Shown: positions 16,727 through 25,977 of the stretch, piece after piece
Position numbering within the stretch: position 1 is the stretch's first letter
How the letters are laid out: each line of letters opens with the position of its first letter
NCBI GenBank assembly: GCA_019744975.1
Contig: JAIETP010000014.1
Span: 186,001-250,000, forward strand
Direction: 5' to 3'
Origin: Burkholderiales bacterium
GTDB lineage: Bacteria; Pseudomonadota; Gammaproteobacteria; Burkholderiales; SG8-41
DNA: 64,000 nucleotides
Notes under the pieces: generated by a model
What the model was told of the DNA's origin: nothing
Database searches by the model: none
The model's input: the letters and a program-made list of their open reading frames with translations, nothing else
Translations under genes and position numbers: made by a program

Positions 16727-17949
16727 CCCGCATTTGTTTAATCCGCGTTTGGGTAAACAGCATCACGCGACTGCTGCTGATATCGGCGGCCCTGGCCTCC
16801 GTCACGGCCGGCGCCGCGACCCCGAGGCCAACCCAGGAGGAAGTGGACCAACAGCGGCGTGAACTGCGCGGGCGCATTTCCGCCCTGCAAAAAAAACTGG
16901 CCGCCGCGGAAGAAATCAAATCCGAAGCCTCGGATGCGCTGCGCGAATCCGAACTGGCGATCTCGGAAGCCAACCGCGAACTGCGCCTGCTCAACCGTCA
17001 GTCGCGTGAGTCCAACGCCAAGCTCGGCACTTTGCGCAAATCATCGCAGGACACCACCGATGCCCTGCGCGCCCAGCAGAACCTGCTCGGCCGCATGCTG
17101 CGCCAGCAATACCTGCAGGGCCAGTCCGATGCCCTGCGTCTGGCATTGAATCGCGAGGACCCCAATGAAATGGCCCGCCAGTTGCACTACCTGGCGCACA
17201 TCGCCCGCGCCCGCGCGCAACTGGTCGAGGGCCTGCGCAACAACCTGCGCGAGATCGACCGCCTCAGGGCGGAAATCGCCGAAGAAGCGGCGGCCATTGC
17301 GCGCATCGCCGCCGAACAGACCGCCCAGAGAAAACGCCTGCAACAGGAAAAACGCGCCCGCGCCGACGTGTTGTCACGGGTATCGCGTGACATCCGCAGC
17401 CAGCAGCGCGAAATGCGCGCGATGCAGGCCAACGAAAACCGGCTGGCCCGACTCGTCGACCAGCTCTCGAAACTGGTCCGCAAACCGGCGGTAACCCCAC
17501 GTCCCCGGCAACGCACCGAGACCCTGCCGTCCACTCCGGGTGACGGCAGCCCGTTCAACGCGCTGCGCGGCAAGCTCTCATTGCCGGTGCGCGGGGAACT
17601 TGGCAACCGGTTTGGCAGTCCACGTATGGACGGAGGTGTGACCTGGAAAGGATTGTTCATCACGGCAAAACCCGGGGAGGAAGTGCGGGCGGTGGCTGAC
17701 GGGCGGGTGGTGTACGCGGACTGGCTGCGCGGCTTCGGCAACCTGCTGATCCTTGACCATGGAAACAACTACATGACCTTGTACGCGAATGCGGAAGCGC
17801 TGCTGAAACAGGTGGGTGACGCCATCCGTGGCGGTGAATCCGTTGCCACTGTGGGCAACAGCGGCGGCAACCCGGAATCGGGTTTATACTTTGAAATGCG
17901 TCACGAAGGCCGGCCTTTCGACCCCCTGCAATGGGTCAAATTGCGTTAG
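16723..17949 (+). CDS. envC: Murein hydrolase activator EnvC (M23/LytM family)
   Basis: This 408-residue exported protein has a signal peptide to about residue 32, a long coiled coil (about 38-260, heptad-rich with RELRGRISALQKKLAAAEE), a Pro-rich linker and a C-terminal LytM domain (about 290-408). The zinc ligands of active M23 peptidases look degenerate: the HxxxD position reads GGVTWKGLFITA, and the last His motif reads YFEMRHEGRP. That fits EnvC proteins, which activate amidases at the septum and do not cut peptidoglycan. The GTG start overlaps the gpmI stop as GTGA. The pairing gpmI-envC-ctpA is conserved in betaproteobacteria. Confidence 0.93.
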   Translation: MTRICLIRVWVNSITRLLLISAALASVTAGAATPRPTQEEVDQQRRELRGRISALQKKLAAAEEIKSEASDALRESELAISEANRELRLLNRQSRESNAKLGTLRKSSQDTTDALRAQQNLLGRMLRQQYLQGQSDALRLALNREDPNEMARQLHYLAHIARARAQLVEGLRNNLREIDRLRAEIAEEAAAIARIAAEQTAQRKRLQQEKRARADVLSRVSRDIRSQQREMRAMQANENRLARLVDQLSKLVRKPAVTPRPRQRTETLPSTPGDGSPFNALRGKLSLPVRGELGNRFGSPRMDGGVTWKGLFITAKPGEEVRAVADGRVVYADWLRGFGNLLILDHGNNYMTLYANAEALLKQVGDAIRGGESVATVGNSGGNPESGLYFEMRHEGRPFDPLQWVKLR

Positions 17950-17989
17950 CCCTGCCCTTGCCCTTTTAGCCCGTTTTTACCTGCCTTGC

Positions 17990-18021
17990 CAGTTACCAAT
18001 TATCAGTTACCGGTTCAGTTA
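17990..18021. repeat. Short direct repeat CAGTTAC (three copies) upstream of ctpA
   Basis: CAGTTAC occurs at 17990, 18004 and 18015 in the envC-ctpA gap, mixed with TTACCAATTA words. It resembles the word-like spacer repeat at 34892. No clear fold is formed here. Confidence 0.4.
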
Positions 18022-18066
18022 CATTAGCCTTTACCCATTAGCCGCAGTTTGCGGCAGGAGCATCAG

Positions 18067-19494
18067 ATGCGCAGCAAATTCAGTCAGATAGGCCTGGTCA
18101 TTGGCGGCGTGCTGATCGGCGTCGCGATCAGCCTCAATTATTCGGCCATTGCCCAGCGTGAAACCGCGGCAGCGCAACCGCTGCCGATCGAGGAACTGCG
18201 TGCCTTCACCGAAGTTTTCGGCCGCGTCAAAAGCGATTACGTCGAACCGGTCGCCGACAAAAAACTGATCACCGAAGCCATCAACGGCATGCTCACCGGT
18301 CTGGATCCGCATTCGGCCTACCTCGACCAGGAAGCCTTCAAGGAAATGCAGGTCGGCACCCAGGGTGAATTCGGCGGACTCGGCATCGAAGTCGGCATGG
18401 AAGACGGTTTTGTGCGCGTGGTGTCGCCGATCGATGATTCTCCCGCCTCGCGCGCCGGCGTCAAGGCCGGCGATCTGATTGTCAAACTCGACGAAACTTC
18501 GGTCAAGGGCATGACACTCAACGATGCGGTCAAACGCATGCGCGGCAAACCCAACACTCCGATCGTCCTCACCATAGTACGCAAGGGCGAAACCAAACCC
18601 ATCGTGCTGACACTGACCCGCGCGGTGATCAAGATCCAGAGCGTCAAATCGAAGCTGCTGGAGCCGGGATACGCCTATGTGCGCGTCAGCCAGTTCCAGG
18701 AACACACCGGCGACACGCTGGCGCAGTCGGTCGAGCGCATGTTCAAGGAAAACCAGGGCGCCATGAAGGGGCTGGTGCTTGACCTGCGCAACGATCCGGG
18801 CGGCTTGCTGAACGGCGCGGTGGCGGTATCCGCGGCATTCCTGCCCAGGGACGCGCTGGTGGTCTACACCGACGGCCGCACCGAAGACGCAAAAATGAAA
18901 CTCAACGCCAGCCCGGAACACTACCTGCGCGGACGCAACAAGGAGGATTTCCTGAAACGGCTGCCGGCGGAAGCAAAGACGGTGCCGATGGTGGTGCTGG
19001 TCAACGGCGGCTCGGCTTCGGCCTCGGAAATCGTCGCAGGTGCGCTGCAGGACCATGACCGCGCGGTGATCATGGGCCAGCAGACCTTCGGCAAAGGTTC
19101 CGTGCAGACCATTCTGCCCTTGGGCAACAATACGGCGATCAAGCTGACCACCGCGCGTTATTACACGCCGAAAGGCCGCTCCATCCAGGCCAAGGGCATC
19201 ACGCCGGACATCCCTCTGGACGAATTCGCCACCGACCGCTCGGCGCTGAAGCTGCGCGAGGCCGATCTGACCAAACATCTGGGCGAAACCGCGAAAGCCG
19301 AGACACCCGATGAAAAAGCTGCGGCTGCGGCAAAATCGGCATTGAAATACAAGTTCACGCCGGCCCCGCGGCCCAAGGATGTCGATGAAAAAACGCTGCG
19401 TCCCGAACCCGGCGCCATCGTATCCCCCAACGATTACGAACTGAACCAGGCCATCGCTTACCTGAAAAGCCGCTCCGGAACCAAAACGAACTGA
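18067..19494 (+). CDS. ctpA: C-terminal processing peptidase, S41 family
   Basis: This 475-residue protein has an N-terminal membrane or signal segment, a PDZ domain (about 90-175, including GGLGIEVGMEDG and SRAGVKAGDLIVKL), and an S41 protease domain with the catalytic Ser in NGGSASASEIVAGAL and the Lys in TFGKGSVQT. It likely cleaves tails of periplasmic proteins. The start ATG 18067 is preceded by CAGGAG at 18055. A strong hairpin at 19508 ends the gpmI-envC-ctpA unit. Confidence 0.94.
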   Translation: MRSKFSQIGLVIGGVLIGVAISLNYSAIAQRETAAAQPLPIEELRAFTEVFGRVKSDYVEPVADKKLITEAINGMLTGLDPHSAYLDQEAFKEMQVGTQGEFGGLGIEVGMEDGFVRVVSPIDDSPASRAGVKAGDLIVKLDETSVKGMTLNDAVKRMRGKPNTPIVLTIVRKGETKPIVLTLTRAVIKIQSVKSKLLEPGYAYVRVSQFQEHTGDTLAQSVERMFKENQGAMKGLVLDLRNDPGGLLNGAVAVSAAFLPRDALVVYTDGRTEDAKMKLNASPEHYLRGRNKEDFLKRLPAEAKTVPMVVLVNGGSASASEIVAGALQDHDRAVIMGQQTFGKGSVQTILPLGNNTAIKLTTARYYTPKGRSIQAKGITPDIPLDEFATDRSALKLREADLTKHLGETAKAETPDEKAAAAAKSALKYKFTPAPRPKDVDEKTLRPEPGAIVSPNDYELNQAIAYLKSRSGTKTN

Positions 19495-19507
19495 GCCACA
19501 CCGCTTT

Positions 19508-19541
19508 CAACAACGCCCGGTTGAACCGGGCGTTGTTGTTT
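19508..19541 (+). terminator. Rho-independent terminator after ctpA
   Basis: CAACAACGCCCGGT pairs perfectly over 14 bp with ACCGGGCGTTGTTG around a three-base loop, followed by TTT. It lies 14 bases past the ctpA stop and before the moeB/thiF-like gene. Confidence 0.8.
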
Positions 19542-19587
19542 CGGAACCCGTGTTGTCTTAGAACCCGCCAACCGCCAGATTCGCGCC

Positions 19588-20337
19588 ATGGACGACCACC
19601 AGTTGCTGCGTTACAGCCGGCACATCCTGCTGCCGGAAATCGGCATCGAGGGCCAGCAAAGCCTGCTCGACGCGCACGCACTTTTGATCGGCGCCGGCGG
19701 CCTCGGTTCGCCGGCCGCGCTGTACCTGGCCTCCGCAGGCGTCGGCACACTGACGATCTGCGACGGCGATACGGTTGATCTGACCAACCTGCAACGCCAG
19801 ATCGTGCATCGCGAAGCGGCGGTCGGCGCCAAAAAAGTGGATTCGGCACGCGACACCCTGCTCGGGCTCAATCCCGCGATTCGCATCAATGCCGTGGCCG
19901 AACGTGTCGCCGGGGAACAATTGCAGTCACTGGTGGCCGCTGCCGACGTGGTGCTCGACGGCAGCGACAATTTTGCGACCCGCCACGCGGTCAACCGCGC
20001 CTGCGTCAAGGCGCGCAAACCGCTGGTATCGGGTGCCGGCATCCGTTTTGACGGACAGCTTGCGGTATTCGACCTCCGGCGCGCGGATTCGCCGTGTTAT
20101 GCCTGCCTGTTTCCGGAAGCGGGTGAAACCGAGGAGATGCGCTGCGCGGTGATGGGGGTGTTCGCGCCGCTGGTTGGCATCATCGGTGCGATGCAGGCCG
20201 CGGAAGCGCTGAAAATCCTCATCGCTGCGGGAGAATCTTTGACCGGCCGCCTGCTGCTGCTCGACGCGCTGGGCATGGATGTACGCACCATCAACCTGAA
20301 AAAAGATCCTGCCTGCGCGGTCTGCGCAGGGCGCTGA
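19588..20337 (+). CDS. HesA/MoeB/ThiF family adenylyltransferase
   Basis: This 249-residue E1-like enzyme has the nucleotide-binding loop GAGGLG (35-40), the DGDTVDLTNLQRQ motif with the conserved Arg, DGSDNFATR, and two zinc-binding pairs (CYAC and CAVC). Enzymes of this group adenylate the C-terminal Gly of a ubiquitin-fold sulfur carrier (MoaD or ThiS). No rhodanese domain is fused. No mo or thi genes are adjacent, so I cannot choose between molybdopterin and thiamin roles. It follows ctpA in the order commonly seen in betaproteobacteria. Confidence 0.9.
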   Translation: MDDHQLLRYSRHILLPEIGIEGQQSLLDAHALLIGAGGLGSPAALYLASAGVGTLTICDGDTVDLTNLQRQIVHREAAVGAKKVDSARDTLLGLNPAIRINAVAERVAGEQLQSLVAAADVVLDGSDNFATRHAVNRACVKARKPLVSGAGIRFDGQLAVFDLRRADSPCYACLFPEAGETEEMRCAVMGVFAPLVGIIGAMQAAEALKILIAAGESLTGRLLLLDALGMDVRTINLKKDPACAVCAGR

Positions 20338-20385
20338 CTGTTTTCGGGCCGGCACCATCGTTCCAGGACCCGGCCAACGACTGCC

Positions 20386-20709
20386 TCAGGTCGTCATGTC
20401 CAGTGAATCAGCAGCGGGCGTACCGCCCGCAGCCGCGGGACGACCGCTGACCAGGACTTCGAGATCACGCGTCACGCGATCGAGATCCGGCGCATTGCGG
20501 CTGATCATCTGCAACAGCAGCCGCGACGGAAAATCGGCCAGCGTTTCCGCGTGATTGGAGCGAATCCGCGACGCGGTTTCGAGTGTCGGCCGGACATGGG
20601 TGAATTTGAAGCCGGCTTTCGAGTTTTCGATCGAGTCGATCACTGCCAGCTGCGCCCGCGCCACGCCAATCATCAGTTGCGCGAGTTGCTGTGTAGTCAC
20701 TTCTGCCAT
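20386..20709 (-). CDS. Small conserved-looking protein of unknown function
   Basis: This 107-residue protein begins MAEVTTQQLAQLMIGVARAQ and ends in a Gly/Ala/Pro-rich tail. No membrane segment or catalytic motif is visible; the body is mostly helical. An excellent ribosome site (GAGGAGGAG) precedes ATG 20709, which argues that it is translated. It lies 37 bases downstream of slmA on the same strand and may be its operon partner. I do not recognise a named family. Confidence 0.7.
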   Translation of the reverse strand: MAEVTTQQLAQLMIGVARAQLAVIDSIENSKAGFKFTHVRPTLETASRIRSNHAETLADFPSRLLLQMISRNAPDLDRVTRDLEVLVSGRPAAAGGTPAADSLDMTT

Positions 20710-20746
20710 GGCTTACTCCTCCTCGTCTTGATTCCTGGATAAACGC

Positions 20747-21331
20747 TCAGGCAAGCACGCCTTCCATCAACTGCTTCCACTGCCGCTGCCAATACTCCAC
20801 AGGGTCACGGCGGAATCCGCTTTTTGCGTACTGGTGCCAGCGGCCGGCGACAAAACTCATCAGCGCATTGGCCTGCGCCGCGAGATCGACATCTTCCGCC
20901 ACTTCTTTCTGCGTCACCGCGAAACGCAGCGCCTGCTTCAGCGCGGCCTCTATACGGTCGTGAATCTGGTTGATGCGCGCCTGCAGCGCCTCGTCCTCGG
21001 TGACCAGTGCGTCGCCGATCAGCACCCGGGTCATGCCGCGGTTCTTCTGCGCAAAACCGAGCAACATGCTGATGATCGCCTCGGTCTGGCGCAGCCCGCT
21101 CTGCTCCTCGGTGGTGATCTTGTTGATCAGCGTGAACAGCGTCTGCTCGACAAAATCAATGAGGCCGGCGAACATGTCGGCCTTGCCCTTGAAATGCCGG
21201 TAGAGCGCGGCCTCGGAGACCTCGATGCGGGCGGCCAGCGCCGCGGTGGTGATGCGTTCCGCGGACGGCCCTTCCAGCATTTGTGCCAGGGTTTGCAGTA
21301 TCTGGGTCTTGCGTTCGCCGCTGCGTGCCAT
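20747..21331 (-). CDS. slmA: Nucleoid occlusion factor SlmA (TetR family)
   Basis: This 194-residue TetR-family protein has an N-terminal helix-turn-helix (about 8-55: ITTAALAARIEVSEAALYRHFKGKADMFAGLI) and the SlmA-like all-helical C-terminal domain (AQKNRGMTRVLIGDAL, ARINQIHDRIE). SlmA binds chromosomal sites and blocks FtsZ ring assembly over the nucleoid. The order argB-nucleotidase-slmA is typical of betaproteobacteria. A ribosome site (AAAGGAAG) sits just upstream of ATG 21331. A 267-bp repeat element ends 13 bases before the start codon, so transcription must pass through or begin within it. Confidence 0.92.
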   Translation of the reverse strand: MARSGERKTQILQTLAQMLEGPSAERITTAALAARIEVSEAALYRHFKGKADMFAGLIDFVEQTLFTLINKITTEEQSGLRQTEAIISMLLGFAQKNRGMTRVLIGDALVTEDEALQARINQIHDRIEAALKQALRFAVTQKEVAEDVDLAAQANALMSFVAGRWHQYAKSGFRRDPVEYWQRQWKQLMEGVLA

Positions 21332-21343
21332 GCGCTTCCTTTA

Positions 21344-21610
21344 GGGCCTGTTAACCATTACTTCGTGAGATGCGTTGTGGCTAAAATCGTCATTGGCAAG
21401 GCGCTTGCCGCGGCCCATATCGAGAATATGGGCTAGGCAAGCAACGCCGCCAGTGGCGATTTTAGCCACAACCCGTAGGGACGGGACGATTTGGCCCCAG
21501 GCCATTGTCGCACCTTCGCTCATTTGCCGACGGGCAAACCGCGCTCGGAGCTTCGCGTCCTGGAGCCAAATCGTCGCCGTCGCACTCATGAAGTAATGGT
21601 TAACAGGCCC
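21344..21610. repeat. 267-bp structured repeat element, copy A
   Basis: The ends are 26-bp inverted repeats (GGGCCTGTTAACCATTACTT onward, 25 of 26 matching). Inside are two long hairpins. The first, 21374-21472, is closed by GTTGTGGCTAAAATCG and its perfect complement and capped by GCCCATAT-CGAGA-ATATGGGC. The second, 21486-21574, is closed by ACGATTTGGCCCCAGG against a near-perfect partner. Copy B (27119-27385) is also 267 bp, in reverse orientation and alignable throughout. I see no conserved open frame, so it behaves as a MITE-like or structured-RNA element. It lies inside the nucleotidase-slmA transcription unit. Confidence 0.9.
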
Positions 21611-22262
21611 GATACAGTGTTGCCGCGTAATTGGAAATTCTGGAAATCCCGGCAATATCGGGGACATGCACATCAACATAACCCGGCACTCGCTTCGTCC
21701 GGGATATCCAGACCGTCTTCATGCCCAGTTTTTTTGCGGTGCGCAGGTTTTCCAGCGAATCCTCGACCATGATACAGCGCCGCGGCCGCAGGTGATGCGT
21801 GCGGCACAAGCGCAGAAAACCGTAGGCGTCGGGTTTGGGACGGAAACGCACGCGCTCAATCGAAAACACCGCATCGAACAGGTTTCCGATGCCGAGCACG
21901 TCCAGCACCGCTTTTGCGTAATGCACCGGTGCGTTGGAAAACACGAACTTGCGGCCCGGCAAACACCGCAGCGTGTGCCGCAGCAGCGGTTCCCGCACCA
22001 CCATGCGCCCGAGATCGGGAAACTGGTGGGTATGCCAGAGGAAATGGCCGGGGTCGGTGTCGTGATGGCGCATCATGCCAAGCAGTGTCGCGCCGTAGCG
22101 CCGCCAGTAATGGCGTCGCAACTCGCCGGCAGCCGCCTCGTCGAGTTGCAAATGCTGCTGCAGGTAAGCGGTCATCGCGCGATTAATGTGCGGAAAAATA
22201 TGCGGCGTCGCATTGTGCAGCGTATTGTCGAGGTCGAATATCCACGCCACATTGCGGGTCAT
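21600..22262 (-). CDS. HAD-family pyrimidine 5'-nucleotidase
   Basis: This 220-residue haloacid-dehalogenase hydrolase has motif I DLDNTLH (9-15), motif II FSNAP, the motif III Lys in RPKPDAYG and motif IV MVEDSLENL. It resembles the SDT1/YjjG-type pyrimidine 5'-nucleotidases that are commonly encoded between argB and slmA in betaproteobacteria. The last three residues (Arg-Ala-Cys) and the TAA stop are supplied by the end of repeat copy A, so the original C-terminus has probably been changed. Its start is 16 bases from the argB stop. Confidence 0.88.
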   Translation of the reverse strand: MTRNVAWIFDLDNTLHNATPHIFPHINRAMTAYLQQHLQLDEAAAGELRRHYWRRYGATLLGMMRHHDTDPGHFLWHTHQFPDLGRMVVREPLLRHTLRCLPGRKFVFSNAPVHYAKAVLDVLGIGNLFDAVFSIERVRFRPKPDAYGFLRLCRTHHLRPRRCIMVEDSLENLRTAKKLGMKTVWISRTKRVPGYVDVHVPDIAGISRISNYAATLYRAC

Positions 22263-22277
22263 GACGCTGGCGACGGG

Positions 22278-23303
<1,026 letters not shown>

Positions 23304-23328
23304 TCAGCCTGCTTCGTTCGGTTGATGC

Positions 23329-23760
23329 TCAGTTGATGGAAAGGCGCCGGGCGCTGACCGCGGCTTTTTTCGGCAACGTCAGTTCCAGCACACCGTCGGC
23401 GTACTTGGCCGCGGCCTTGTCTTCATCGACCGCCTGGCCCAGCGTGAACGCGCGATAAATCTTGCCGTAATGCCGCTCGGCGCGCAGCACACGCTCACCT
23501 TCCTTGACCTCGCGTTCATTGCGCGTCTCGGCGCTGATCGCGATCTGATCGGCATCAATGGTGACATGAATGTCTTCCTTTTTCACGCCGGGGATGTCGG
23601 CATGCACCGTGTAGGCGTTGTCGTCTTCACGGACATCGACACGGAAGGACTGTGCTGTCTGTGGCGCGGATCCTTCAAAAGCCATCGGACGCACAAAAAA
23701 TCCACGCAGCAGCTCGTCGAAGGAATCGTCAAACGGGGTAAAGCGGGTAACATTGACCAT
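23329..23760 (-). CDS. Small heat-shock protein (Hsp20 family)
   Basis: This 143-residue protein has a short N-terminal arm (MVNVTRFTPFDDSFDELLRG) and an alpha-crystallin domain (about 38-135) with VREDDNAYTVHADIPGVKKEDI and the conserved GVLELTLPKK near the end. It holds unfolded proteins during heat stress. ATG 23760 is preceded by AAGGAGA. A near-consensus RpoH promoter lies 48-75 bases upstream (23808-23835) and a terminator follows, so the gene is a monocistronic heat-shock unit. Confidence 0.94.
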   Translation of the reverse strand: MVNVTRFTPFDDSFDELLRGFFVRPMAFEGSAPQTAQSFRVDVREDDNAYTVHADIPGVKKEDIHVTIDADQIAISAETRNEREVKEGERVLRAERHYGKIYRAFTLGQAVDEDKAAAKYADGVLELTLPKKAAVSARRLSIN

Positions 23761-23807
23761 GCTGGTTCTCCTTGAATTAGTCATGGCGCGCTGCGCCAGT
23801 GTTTCAA

Positions 23808-23835
23808 ATATGGGTGCCTCCTGAATCATTTCAAG
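23808..23835 (-). promoter_or_regulatory. RpoH (sigma-32) promoter of hsp20
   Basis: On the minus strand CTTGAAA (23835-23829) is followed after 14 bases by CCCATAT (23814-23808). The heat-shock sigma consensus is CTTGAAA, 11-16 bases, CCCATNT, so the match is essentially exact. The start of transcription would be near 23800, about 40 bases before the hsp20 ATG. Confidence 0.85.
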
Positions 23836-23847
23836 GGCTGCAGACTC

Positions 23848-23876
23848 TTGCCGGGTTATCGCCCAGAGAATAATTA
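23848..23876 (+). promoter_or_regulatory. Possible promoter of the ECF sigma gene
   Basis: TTGCCG, 17 bases, TAATTA resembles a sigma-70 promoter with correct spacing. Transcription would begin near 23883, about 26 bases before the start codon at 23909. Confidence 0.4.
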
Positions 23877-23908
23877 CAAGTTATTGTTTTAAAAGGAATT
23901 TTTTGTTT

Positions 23909-24493
23909 ATGCCGGAAACCGGCCCCAGCCCCGTGCTGTCCACGGCGATTGAACGCGAGCGCAGCTACCTGCTGCGTTACGCGCGCCTGCAATTGCGCGA
24001 TCCGGCACTGGCGGAAGATGCCGTGCAGGAAACCCTGCTCGCCGCCCTTGAAGGCGCTGCGCGGTTTGCCGGCAAATCATCGCTGCGCACCTGGCTCACC
24101 GGCATCCTCAAACACAAAATCATCGACCACCTGCGCCGCGCCGGACGCGAACAGCCGCTGACCGGCGCCAACGATGATCGATCCGAGGCCGAAGCCGTGG
24201 ATGCACTGTTTGCCGCGGACGGACACTGGCGTGAATTTCCGGCGCAATGGGGCAATCCGGCTGCCGCGCTCGAAAACAGCCGCTTCTGGATCGCCTTCGA
24301 ACAGTGCACCCAGCGCCTGCCGGCACGCACTGCCCGGGTGTTCATGATGCGTGAAATCATGGACATGCCGACAGAGGAGATCTGTAAGGAGCTCGACATC
24401 TCCGCGACGAACTGCTGGGTCATGCTGCATCGTGCGCGCCTGACCCTGCGCGAATGCCTCGAACTGCAGTGGTTCGGAAAGTCAGACCAATGA
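23909..24493 (+). CDS. RNA polymerase ECF-type sigma factor
   Basis: This 194-residue protein has sigma region 2 (about 14-80: YLLRYARLQLRDPALAEDAVQETLLAAL, then SSLRTWLTGILKHKIID) and region 4 (about 130-185: LPARTARVFMMREIMDMPTEEICKELDISATNCWVMLHRARLTLRE). The spacer between the regions is longer than in minimal ECF factors. ATG 23909 is preceded by AAAAGGAA; a TTG two codons upstream is less likely. It overlaps the zinc-finger gene by four bases, the usual sign of a sigma/anti-sigma pair. Its regulon cannot be read from this window. Confidence 0.92.
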   Translation: MPETGPSPVLSTAIERERSYLLRYARLQLRDPALAEDAVQETLLAALEGAARFAGKSSLRTWLTGILKHKIIDHLRRAGREQPLTGANDDRSEAEAVDALFAADGHWREFPAQWGNPAAALENSRFWIAFEQCTQRLPARTARVFMMREIMDMPTEEICKELDISATNCWVMLHRARLTLRECLELQWFGKSDQ

Positions 24494-24669
24494 TCCCGAA
24501 TTGCAAACACACCTCTGAACTGCTGTCACAGGCCCAGGACCGGTCGCTGACGCTGCCGGAAAAATTGCGCCTGGAACTGCACCTGCTGATCTGCGAACGC
24601 TGCCGCAACTTCAACCGGCAGCTTGAATTCATGCGCGCAGCGCTGCGCCGGTACCGCGACCGCGACTGA
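24490..24669 (+). CDS. zf-HC2 zinc-finger protein, probable partner of the ECF sigma factor
   Basis: This 59-residue protein contains HLLICERCRNF, an H-x3-C-x2-C zinc motif typical of anti-sigma zinc-finger domains, with an upstream Cys in PNCKHTSELL. There is no membrane segment, so it would be a soluble, possibly redox- or zinc-responsive, regulator. The ATG overlaps the sigma stop as ATGA. It is at the small end of the family and lacks a C-terminal sensory domain, so its anti-sigma role is inferred from position. Confidence 0.82.
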   Translation: MIPNCKHTSELLSQAQDRSLTLPEKLRLELHLLICERCRNFNRQLEFMRAALRRYRDRD

Positions 24670-24770
24670 GCGCCGGGGGAACTTCACCGGCAGGGCCCGG
24701 TCTGCCTGATGTCGCACGCCACATTGACGCCGATTCACACATCGACACCGGAATCACAACTCCGCATGGT

Positions 24771-24776
24771 TATAAT
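24771..24776 (+). promoter_or_regulatory. Consensus -10 box upstream of dacC
   Basis: TATAAT lies 17 bases before the dacC ATG. No convincing -35 hexamer is spaced correctly, so this is only a candidate. Confidence 0.3.
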
Positions 24777-24792
24777 CGGGCTTTTTCCGCAC

Positions 24793-25962
24793 ATGAAACT
24801 TTCGAAACTCTTCTTGTCCAGATTCTTCTCCAGATTCCTCACCGCCTGCGCACTCGCCACCTGCCTGCTGCCGCTGAACGCTTCAGCACAACTTGCGGCG
24901 CCGCCCCCACCCGCCCTTGAAGGCAGGGCCTGGCTGCTGCTCGATGTCAACAGCGGACAGGTGCTGGCCAGCCAGAATGCCGACAACCGTTTTGAACCGG
25001 CATCACTGACCAAGCTGATGACGGCGTACCTGGCCTTCGCCGCGCTGAAACAGAAATCGCTGAAGCCCGAACAGGTGGTGCCGGTATCCACCCGCGCCTG
25101 GAAAGCCGAGGGTTCGCGGATGTTCATCGAGCCGAACAAACCGGTCACCGTTGATGAACTGCTGCGCGGCATGATCATCCAGTCCGGCAACGATGCCAGC
25201 ATCGCGCTGGCCGAAGCCATCGGCGGCAACGAAGAAGTGTTTGCGCAGATGATGAACCGCGAAGCCAAACGCCTCGGCCTCACTAACACCAATTTCACCA
25301 ACGCCACCGGGTTGCCCAATCCGCAACTCTATTCGACGGCGCAGGACCTGTCGCAACTGGTGGTTGCGCTGATCCGCGATTACCCCGAACACTATTCGCT
25401 GTATTCACAGAAGGAATACCGCTACAACAACATCTCCCAGACCAACCGCAACCGCCTGCTGTGGCTGGATCCGACGGTCGACGGCGTCAAGACCGGCTAC
25501 ACCGAGAACGCCGGGTACTGCCTGATCACTTCCGCACGCCGTGGAGAACGCCGGCTGATCTCGGTGGTGCTGGGCACCGCCTCCGAATCAGCGCGCGCCA
25601 CCGAAAGCCAGAAGCTGCTGAACTGGGGCTTCCAGTTCTACGACAGCGTGCGCCTGTATGCGCGCAACCAGCCGGTCACCCAGCTGCGCGTCTGGAAGGG
25701 TTCTTCCGACATGCTGAAGGCCGGCTTCACCAGCGACCTTTATATCGCCGTGCCCAAGGGCCAGGGTGACAAAATCAAGGCCACCGTCGAAAGCCTGCAG
25801 CCACTGCTCGCCCCGGTCAGCCCCGGCCAGCGGGTCGCGACTCTCAAACTGGAGATCGACGGCAAACCCTGGCGTGAACTGCCGGTGGTGGCACTGGAAC
25901 CGGTACCGGTCGCCGGAATATTCGGTCGCGCCTGGGACACACTGCGGCTGTTGTTCAAATAG
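24793..25962 (+). CDS. dacC: D-alanyl-D-alanine carboxypeptidase (PBP5/6 type)
   Basis: This 389-residue enzyme has a signal peptide ending near NASAQ, the penicillin-binding motifs SLTK (active Ser and Lys), SGN in IIQSGNDAS and KTG in VDGVKTGYT, and a C-terminal beta domain ending in an amphipathic helix (AWDTLRLLFK) that anchors it to the outer face of the inner membrane. It trims the terminal D-Ala of peptidoglycan stem peptides. ATG 24793 gives a normal signal peptide. It starts the conserved dacC-dat-ybeD series, with 15 bases to dat. The symbol could equally be dacA. Confidence 0.94.
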   Translation: MKLSKLFLSRFFSRFLTACALATCLLPLNASAQLAAPPPPALEGRAWLLLDVNSGQVLASQNADNRFEPASLTKLMTAYLAFAALKQKSLKPEQVVPVSTRAWKAEGSRMFIEPNKPVTVDELLRGMIIQSGNDASIALAEAIGGNEEVFAQMMNREAKRLGLTNTNFTNATGLPNPQLYSTAQDLSQLVVALIRDYPEHYSLYSQKEYRYNNISQTNRNRLLWLDPTVDGVKTGYTENAGYCLITSARRGERRLISVVLGTASESARATESQKLLNWGFQFYDSVRLYARNQPVTQLRVWKGSSDMLKAGFTSDLYIAVPKGQGDKIKATVESLQPLLAPVSPGQRVATLKLEIDGKPWRELPVVALEPVPVAGIFGRAWDTLRLLFK

Positions 25963-25977
25963 GCTTAAAATTTCACC

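Noticed and set aside
16723-17949. EnvC-like protein as an active peptidoglycan endopeptidase
   Set aside because: The zinc-binding residues of the M23 domain look degenerate, as in amidase activators.
21375-21596. Small open frames inside repeat copies A and B (about 60-95 codons)
   Set aside because: The frames are not conserved between the two copies, and copy A has a stop where copy B reads through. Hairpin structure explains the conservation better.
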